From: Tieghemiomyces parasiticus
Lineage: Eukaryota; Kickxellomycota; Dimargaritomycetes; Dimargaritales; Dimargaritaceae
Direction of reading: 5' to 3'
DNA length: 34,591 nucleotides
NCBI GenBank assembly: GCA_027575765.1
Contig: JANBPT010000467.1
Location: forward strand, 1 to 34,591
Part shown: one piece after another, positions 28,163 to 34,591 of the stretch
How positions within the stretch are numbered: position 1 is the first letter of the stretch
Layout of the letters: each line of letters begins with the position of its first letter
Program-made: the position numbers and the translations under genes
Notes under the pieces: model-generated
Databases searched by the model: none
Seen by the model: the letters and a program-made list of their open reading frames with translations, nothing else
Told to the model about the DNA's origin: nothing

Positions 28163-31100
28163 TACGGGACGTCACGGTCACAAGGGGTTCCCCGGGTAAT
28201 AAAACTCGGGAGGTAATGGTCGCGGCAAGCCGTGGAATGATGCAAACCGGCTAATCTCGAAACAGGCGGTGGAAGTGGGAGGGATACTAGCGTGGCGAGA
28301 TCGCGGCAGCCCACAATGGGCGTACAAGTGTAACGTGGAATGGGAATAGGCAATGCTACGTGACTTCCAGACAAGGCGACCCCACGAGAACTGACAAGGA
28401 AGGGTTGGTGAGCGGGAAGGGTAGTTGCTATCGCAGTCAAGCTGGGTTGGGACAGAAAGGGTGCGGTGTATGAGGAGCGAAAGTGAGAGGGAAAGGGGGG
28501 ATGGCGGGCCGGGCTTCAAAATGAAGGGAGGATGCGCATTCCCTGCCCAGTACAGAAAACTCTAATCGCGGACTGCTGCAGACAACGAAAAGTAGGAGGT
28601 TAGGGGGGACGGCGCGACTGGCCACGGGCAATCGTGCATACAGTGGTCTGGGTGCAATGGATGTATGGGCTGTCAAATTGGTTACTAAAGTGCGTGAAAG
28701 TACGCGTCCGGGAGCTAAGGGCGGGGAGATCTTAGGCACGGGAGGGTTAGGCAATAAAGGAATGTACAGATCGGGAAGATGGCGCGTAAGGAGGCAGGTA
28801 ACGACGTGTGTTAAAGCAGGATGGAACGGATTCAGAAATGGTGACAATGAGGGTGGCGGTGTTGAGAAGCGGGGAGGCACGTGTATGTGTGGGGGCGGGG
28901 GGGGGAATGTTTAACAGGGTTAGAGCTCGGTCTAGTGTGATTCAAGGCCAAAAAAAAACAAGGTCGCACGGACCGGGAATACTATGAAGTGAAGGTAGAA
29001 GAGGCAAGAAAAGAAGCGGTAGGGCTTTTTTAAACTAGACGACGGCTTTCAAGCCAACCTTGCGAATGAGGATGGTCAAGGCGTTTGGCACAGTAAAAGA
29101 GGGCCCACGGCTAGGTGACACATAAAAATCAGATACCGACCAAGCGGAGCTGTGCGAAATAGGAGAAGGTCGGGGAGCCAAAGGGGACTGCTTGGTGACC
29201 AGTAGTGCAAGCCAATCGGTGATAAGGGAGTTGGGCGATAAGGCACCAGAGGAGTGGTGGAGAGCGGGTATCCAACCCTGCGTCCGAACCTACAGTTGGC
29301 GAGAAGAGCCACTGACACGCTCACAGGGCAGCCAATAAAGGTAACAAGAAAAATGAAGCAGCAGGCGACAGGACAGGCTGTAGTAAAGCAGTGTACCTGA
29401 ACTTTTGTAACGATGGAGTGTGAGGTTGTTGGCTGGTAAAGGAAAAATAAATTCAGTGAGACGGGTGGGCGAGGAATGAGCACACGTAACAAACGGAATG
29501 AACCAGAGATGCAGTAGCGCAGGCGAAGCCTGGCGCGCCGCCATCCCTCAACTACACAACGTTCGAGGCTTTAGGGCCACAGGTCTAGAAAAGAGGCGCA
29601 GTGCAAAAACGGAAGAAGGGGCGTTCGATGAAAAAGTTGCGGGTAGGGCATTCGTTGGTGGCGGAGCCCGAAGGGGAGGGGGGGGAGGGCCCGCACTCCA
29701 TACCCCCACCTCCCGTACAAAGATGCCCATCGGGCGCCTTGTAGAGCGAGTGGGGAAACTAGGAGACCAGACTTGCCAGTCCCTGACATAACCCCCGCAT
29801 CCAGCACCAACGCTTTCGTCTGCTCCCTTTCCCCTTGCGGAGCATCCGGGGCGCGAGGGTCCTGCAACGATGGAAAAAACAGGGGTTCAAGGGTGCGAAA
29901 AAGGGGGTGCCTTAGAACCAGGGCGTCCCAAACCTTTGGGCGAAGCGGACTGTGGGGATCCCCTCCTCTGACAATTCTAAAGTCACCACCCAAGCTACGA
30001 GGGGAAGAGACGGCACTGGACACCTCAAGGCCCTGACCCTTTCTCGCCGTGACGACATCCGGTAATCCGAGGTGGCAATAATAGCAATGTGGAGGATGGC
30101 GGAGACAGTCAACCTGGGGCAACAAGGGGTGACACACGGTCAGGTTCAATACGAAAATAACGTTTGTAGATGGAACTGACGGCCTATCAACGGAGTTATC
30201 TTGGTGTCATCACCTTTCGTACATCACAGCAGTAAGGATAAATGGCAAAGGGCGAGGGTGCCGTCGATAACAGGGGATAAAAAAGGGGGGACAAGGCTGC
30301 TCGAAGGGCAGGCCTAGGCCGACCAACCCAGGTTACCCTCCCCCACTTGCCCATGAGGAAGAAGGGCCCAGTGGCAGTTCAAAATAAAAATGAAATGGTG
30401 ATATCGCATTGAGAAAGGGATATGTGCGTGAGCGTGACTGAGGTCTTACCTTGGATAGCTTCGTTACCGTAGCGGGCAGAAGGCCGACGGAATAAAGCAA
30501 GCGGCTATGCACGTGTGTCTACAGAGAGTTGGCCGGATATAGGCGTGCAGGCTCGGTCAGGCCGACCAGATTTGGCGGACAGGGCTACGTACTCTGGTAG
30601 AAGGGGAGGGAGCGCCCCTTTGAAATGCAGAAGAGGCACACAGTTGGAGCTATCGGCTCTCAATGCAACTTGGCCCAGTACGAAGTTTGAAGAAAATGTG
30701 CGAATGCGGTCGGCTACACACGCATACCCCGGGGGTATAACGAGAAGACGGTGGGGGAGGCAAACGGTGAAGTCCGTCAAGGAAAACCGTGGCCGGAGGG
30801 TTGTCCAGCCGGCGGGGCAAATAGAAAACAGGTACAGAGAGTATAGGGGTAGAGGAACAGAAGCGGGGTAAATGGAGGTGAGAAGGAGGATGCGGGAAAG
30901 TAATGAGGCAGTGGCGCGGCAAGGTGTACGGAACGAGGGAAATATGGAATAGAGGAAGAGAAAGGGAACGAGAAACAGGGTTTATCCAGCTACCGGTCTC
31001 TTCTTTCAGGGTGTAGAACCTCCCGTATTAAAAAAGGATTCTGGGTGCAGTGGTGCCTATCACTAAAACGAGAAAAAAAGGAGACGATTGAAGAGGTGCG

Positions 31101-31930
31101 GGGAACGGGTGACGCGGGCCGAGCTATACAGGGCTACGACGAAATCGAGCGCTCCGTTCTGCTATGGGCGAGGGCAACGGCATAGATACGAAAAAGAGGA
31201 GTGGCAAAGGTCTCGGTCGGGGGACTCGGGAGAGGCAATCCGGGGAGTGGGCGGCGACTGACCTATTTAAAGCGATACTTACGATGCCCGAACAGCGTTA
31301 AGGCTATATGCTGGGCTGGAAGGGTAGGGGGGGAGGATAAATGGCAGCCTCCATCCTACAACCACCGGGTGGGAGAGGGTTGTGCCGGTGCATGTTGGCG
31401 GGAAGGTCGAGTGCGGGGGAGGATGGAGAGGGGGTTATGCGACTGAAGATGAAGACCGGGACGGTGTCCAGGCGTTAAGTGGTGTGGACGTGTGGAGTGA
31501 GTGAGTGGGAGTGTATGACTGTGCAAGCCCGGGCCGTGTGGGTAAAACAATGAAGTGGGGGGGTATGGGTGTTAAGTATCGTGGGGCCAGGTTCGGGGTG
31601 CATAGATGCAGATAGGGCCATACTTTCCGGGCAACGATATCAATAGAGCCCGCAACGGCCTATGCAGCATACGACTAAGGGGGATAGTGGGGGGGGGGTG
31701 GGTCCCTGACCCAAAGGTCCCATCGTTTACCAGCTGCCAGAATGGGCGTGGGACGCGACGGCTGTAATAGGCAGCACGGTCGGGTGCAGCCCCATTCGTA
31801 AGGTTGGATAAGAAAAGCGTGCTTAAACAGAGGATGTTTGGCGTGTGGGAATGGCGCGAGGTGCCTACCTACAGGAACCGCATCAAAATGGCTACCTCTC
31901 TCGGCGGACGCTGTTCTTAATCTGGACATG
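28163..31930 (-). promoter_or_regulatory. Long purine-rich (+) / pyrimidine-rich (-) region upstream of B56
   Basis: Over about 3.7 kb the + strand is visibly rich in G and A, so the B56 sense strand is pyrimidine rich, as seen in shorter form before other genes. I found no coding frame with family similarity; frames such as 30149-29571 on the minus strand reflect the composition. It may hold the B56 promoter, a long 5' UTR or noncoding 5' exons. A G-quadruplex-type run is at 29673-29689. Confidence 0.4.
29673..29689 (+). other. G-quadruplex-type G run
   Basis: GGGG-A-GGGGGGGG-A-GGG can be read as four tracts of at least three G with one-base loops. It lies in the G-rich region upstream of B56. 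Confidence 0.6.
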
Positions 31931-34591
31931 GGCCATCAGGGGTGGAGCGGATAAATATGCCAAGAGCAACACAGTGGTCGCGGTGTAGCTTGTAACTGCG
32001 TGAATGACATTCTCAATTCTTAACGTTGGCCGACTGGCCTTCCGTCCCTTCTTCGCCGCCCTGCCATTGGCCCGTCATCAGGTCGGGCGAGTGAGGTGAG
32101 GCAGTGGTGGTCCTTAGTTTCGACTTGCAAGGTGACGCTGGGGAGTGTTGGGAGGGGGTCCGCGGGCGGAAATGAAGTATCCATGCAGGGCGGCCAAGCC
32201 CCCATCGCGAAGGTGGATGGCGGCCCTCACGTAAAAACCGCACCCTTGCCTACGGTATACTTCTCCTCATTGGGGTCGGGCGGGTGCCATTTTCTCACCG
32301 TCATGGTGGGGAGTGCGCATTTACGAAATCCGATTTGGATATCAAGAGTGTCGGGTAATTGTATGCGGCCCCTTATTGATCAGTGGCGACGTTCCTCCGT
32401 GCAGCGATTATAGATCTAGACCGGGACAGGACGCCCCAGAATGAACCGGCTCTGAGTCGCCAATATCACTATCACTTCCACCATGGTTGTCTAGGCACCT
32501 TATTGGTAAACCCCTGCCCATCGGTATGGACAGGTTGGCCGCGCCATACGACGGTTTATGCGAGCGGCTGAGCGGTGCGGGGCTACGGTATATGCGAATG
32601 GTTGAGCAGTACGGGGCTACGGTCCAGGCGGCCACCCTCCCAGCTGCCGTGCCTGGGATGCTCTGCCTCGGTCGACCCTCTTACCACTGCCCTGCTCTGC
32701 ACTGTGCGGTTCTGCGCGACCCCGACTCCCCGCTGGTGCGCGGCCAGTCCCTGCGACTTACTCACAGCCCTACTTTCTCTTCGTTCGACCCTGTAGTGAA
32801 TCCATTACCACCCGCCTATTGCGGCCAATGGGCTGGCGCCTGCGTCCCTCACCGGGAAGTTCGGATTCATTTAGCCGTTGACATAGCCTCAATAGCCGCC
32901 CTCTACAGCCCCGGTCTCTGTAGTGGCTAAGCCCCTCGGTCTCTGACCAGTACGACGCATAACGCCCCTGGAATGAAAGAGAAAGGCCAGGAGGTGTACA
33001 AGTGAACGAACAAGGAACACAGCGGCCTGTTGGAGCGTCGCTATGCTGGGTCCTCGTGTTCCCAAGCTGTCTAGTATCCCCTGTTGCCCCAATTCGCTCA
33101 CTGGCCTAAGACGGGTACCGACCAGTTAATACGTCACTTTCAACCCCCGCCAGGCTGCGACACGGGACTGGAGGTCGAGCGCCACGATTCCTTGCCCACA
33201 GTCCACCCCGCCCTCGCGCTGCTCAATAACATGGCCCTCGTGGCTTCTCCCTGCTCCGACCCGGAACCGCGTCCCATTCGATGGCCTCGGGAGTCCTACA
33301 GGCTTCGAACACCCATGACCTGATGCGCAGAACTGTATTGTGGCTGTCAAAGCGATCTTTAAGGTCGTCCCCACCCACCTATTACTATGACCAATACGGC
33401 CCGATGGCTCTTATACGATGTGCGACACCCCAATAAAAAGGATCGCAGCATTTAAAGACCGCCTTCGTTGTGAGGTAAGCGTCCGAGGGTCAATGTCTAT
33501 AGTGCCCTCCTAAGGGGAGGGCATGGCGGTGCAGCATTCCCATGTCATGGGTTGCTGGGCCGGTGCTGATTGACGGCCTGAACGGGTGGGTGGTTGGGGG
33601 CAGCCCCCTACCATCTCTCTGCCGCCGTCGCCGCGATAACTCAGGTCACTAGCGCTGCATCGTGACGGCCTTATGGGGCTAACCACCAACCGCGGAGGTT
33701 TCCGTTATCCCTGTCATCCTAATGGATCGCAAAGCCCGCCAATCCCTTGTGAGAGTGCTGCCCGTTTAGGTGAGCCCCCTATGCGCTCCCCCCCCCGCCC
33801 CCATCCCCCAGTTCTGGCTTAATGCAAGCAGAACATACTGGCTAGGAAAGCCTTAGATCAGTGGGATTAGGGGGCTCAGCATGGGCCCGGTCCCCCTCCA
33901 TCCCCTGACGGACTGTTGTCCTAGCGGTGAGCCATCAAGTTCGTTACTGTATCTCGTCTCTCAGAGATCTGCCTGCCACCCTGTTTGATCGTCGCCACTT
34001 TCATTGCCAACCATCACCCCCCGTACAGGGCGAATCCTCACCCGGGGGGTTTGCAGGGCAAGGCCACAGTTAGTAGCCCTGGACATAGGTAACGCTCCTT
34101 CTACTACAGTGGGTAATCCTCATCTGTCACCCGTCGCAACCACCGCTTCTCATTCCCACTGCCTCTTAACACCCCCAAATTGGCGCTTGATACTTAAGCG
34201 TCAAACATAGGACAGTTGTATTATTAGTATACCTGCGTGAGGGCGTCCGTAAACCACCGGGCAACGAGTACGTGTAGGCCGGGCGCTCCGTTGATGGGTG
34301 CGATCACGAGCGTGCCAATTTTCGCCCGACGATTCGGGCCGCGGATTCCTCCGGTTGACTGGTGCAATACCTGTCAACCCAAAGCGGCTACCGGGCCGTT
34401 TAAGCTCTTGGTTGTCAGTTGGCAGGTGGAAACCGTGGCCAGTGCCCAACCTTACCCTCCAGCCCACTTGGCTATGGATAGCGAGTAAATTGGTCACCGC
34501 CTTCATCCGGTCGGTTGGTCGACTGTCGCCCCAGGTCCAGTGTAGCCTGCGTGCACAGTCTCCTAGACTTGCCTATTCCGGCCGAACGTGA
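31931..34591. other. Right-end region, no gene recognised
   Basis: The composition shifts to more pyrimidine on the + strand (for example the C-rich run near 33787-33810). Frames such as 32487-32930 and 34298-34591 show no domain or splice pattern I can support. It could be upstream sequence of a rightward gene beyond the window. Confidence 0.4.
32557..32624. repeat. 34-base tandem duplication
   Basis: Two adjacent 34-base units (32557-32590 and 32591-32624) both start TATGCGA and share CGGGGCTACGGT at the end. Apart from the last base they differ at five places, all transitions in which the left copy has G or C and the right copy A or T. The unit length is not a multiple of three, so it does not look like coding sequence. 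Confidence 0.8.

Noticed and set aside
29571..30149. 192-codon minus-strand frame in the purine-rich region
   Set aside because: No recognisable domain, low-complexity Pro/Leu/Arg content and no supporting promoter or splice signals; expected by chance in skewed GC-rich DNA.
33148..33400. Short words resembling eIF2B delta (HPALALL and NCIVAVKAIFK)
   Set aside because: No canonical splice sites join them, and the later family motifs around the RP-S-MGNAI region were not found in the 1.2 kb that follows.

Overview
The window is nuclear DNA of a fungus-like eukaryote. Reasons: genes are broken by GT-AG introns (mostly about 120-305 bases), sense strands upstream of genes are often pyrimidine rich, AATAAA signals follow several genes, and every recognisable protein belongs to a core eukaryotic family. 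A mitochondrial complex I subunit, a COP9 signalosome subunit and high intron density argue against a budding yeast of the Saccharomyces type. An early-diverging filamentous fungus is a plausible source, but I cannot name it. I see no rRNA, tRNA, CRISPR array or intact transposon.

Left part (1-10 kb): a small TATA-driven gene for a secreted acidic protein with a Cys/His-rich repeat tail (1061-1555, +); a single-exon MRNIP-family DNA-damage protein (1712-2875, -), convergent with it; COP9 signalosome subunit CSN4 (3403-4757, +, 2 exons), divergent from MRNIP; the complex I subunit NDUFA9 (5290-6859, +, 4 exons); and RNase H2 subunit B (7751-9998, +, 10 exons). I rebuilt the spliced frames by hand. 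Each adds up to an uninterrupted reading frame close to the family's usual length.

Middle (10-17 kb): a gene-poor stretch with two more small genes for predicted secreted proteins (11678-12097 and 13153-13395). Both carry a TATA box about 180 bases before the ATG, as does the gene at 1061. A pyrimidine-rich leader region then precedes CRM1.

Right part (17-28 kb): exportin-1/CRM1 (17050-21026, +, 4 exons, the first of only two codons), convergent with the TPR co-chaperone SGT2 (21794-23466, -, 3 exons), followed by the B56-type regulatory subunit of PP2A (25059-28162, -, 6 exons). From 28.2 kb to the end I find no gene. The + strand is purine rich to about 31.9 kb, then turns more pyrimidine rich, which fits a long upstream region of the B56 gene and perhaps of a rightward gene beyond the window.

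The genes are not one pathway. Most are housekeeping: protein turnover, respiration, genome maintenance, nuclear export, tail-anchored protein targeting and phosphatase control. The least conventional content is the set of three unrelated small secreted-protein genes sharing a promoter layout, and the MRNIP-like protein with a consensus PCNA-binding (PIP) motif close to a second PIP-like motif in RNase H2B.
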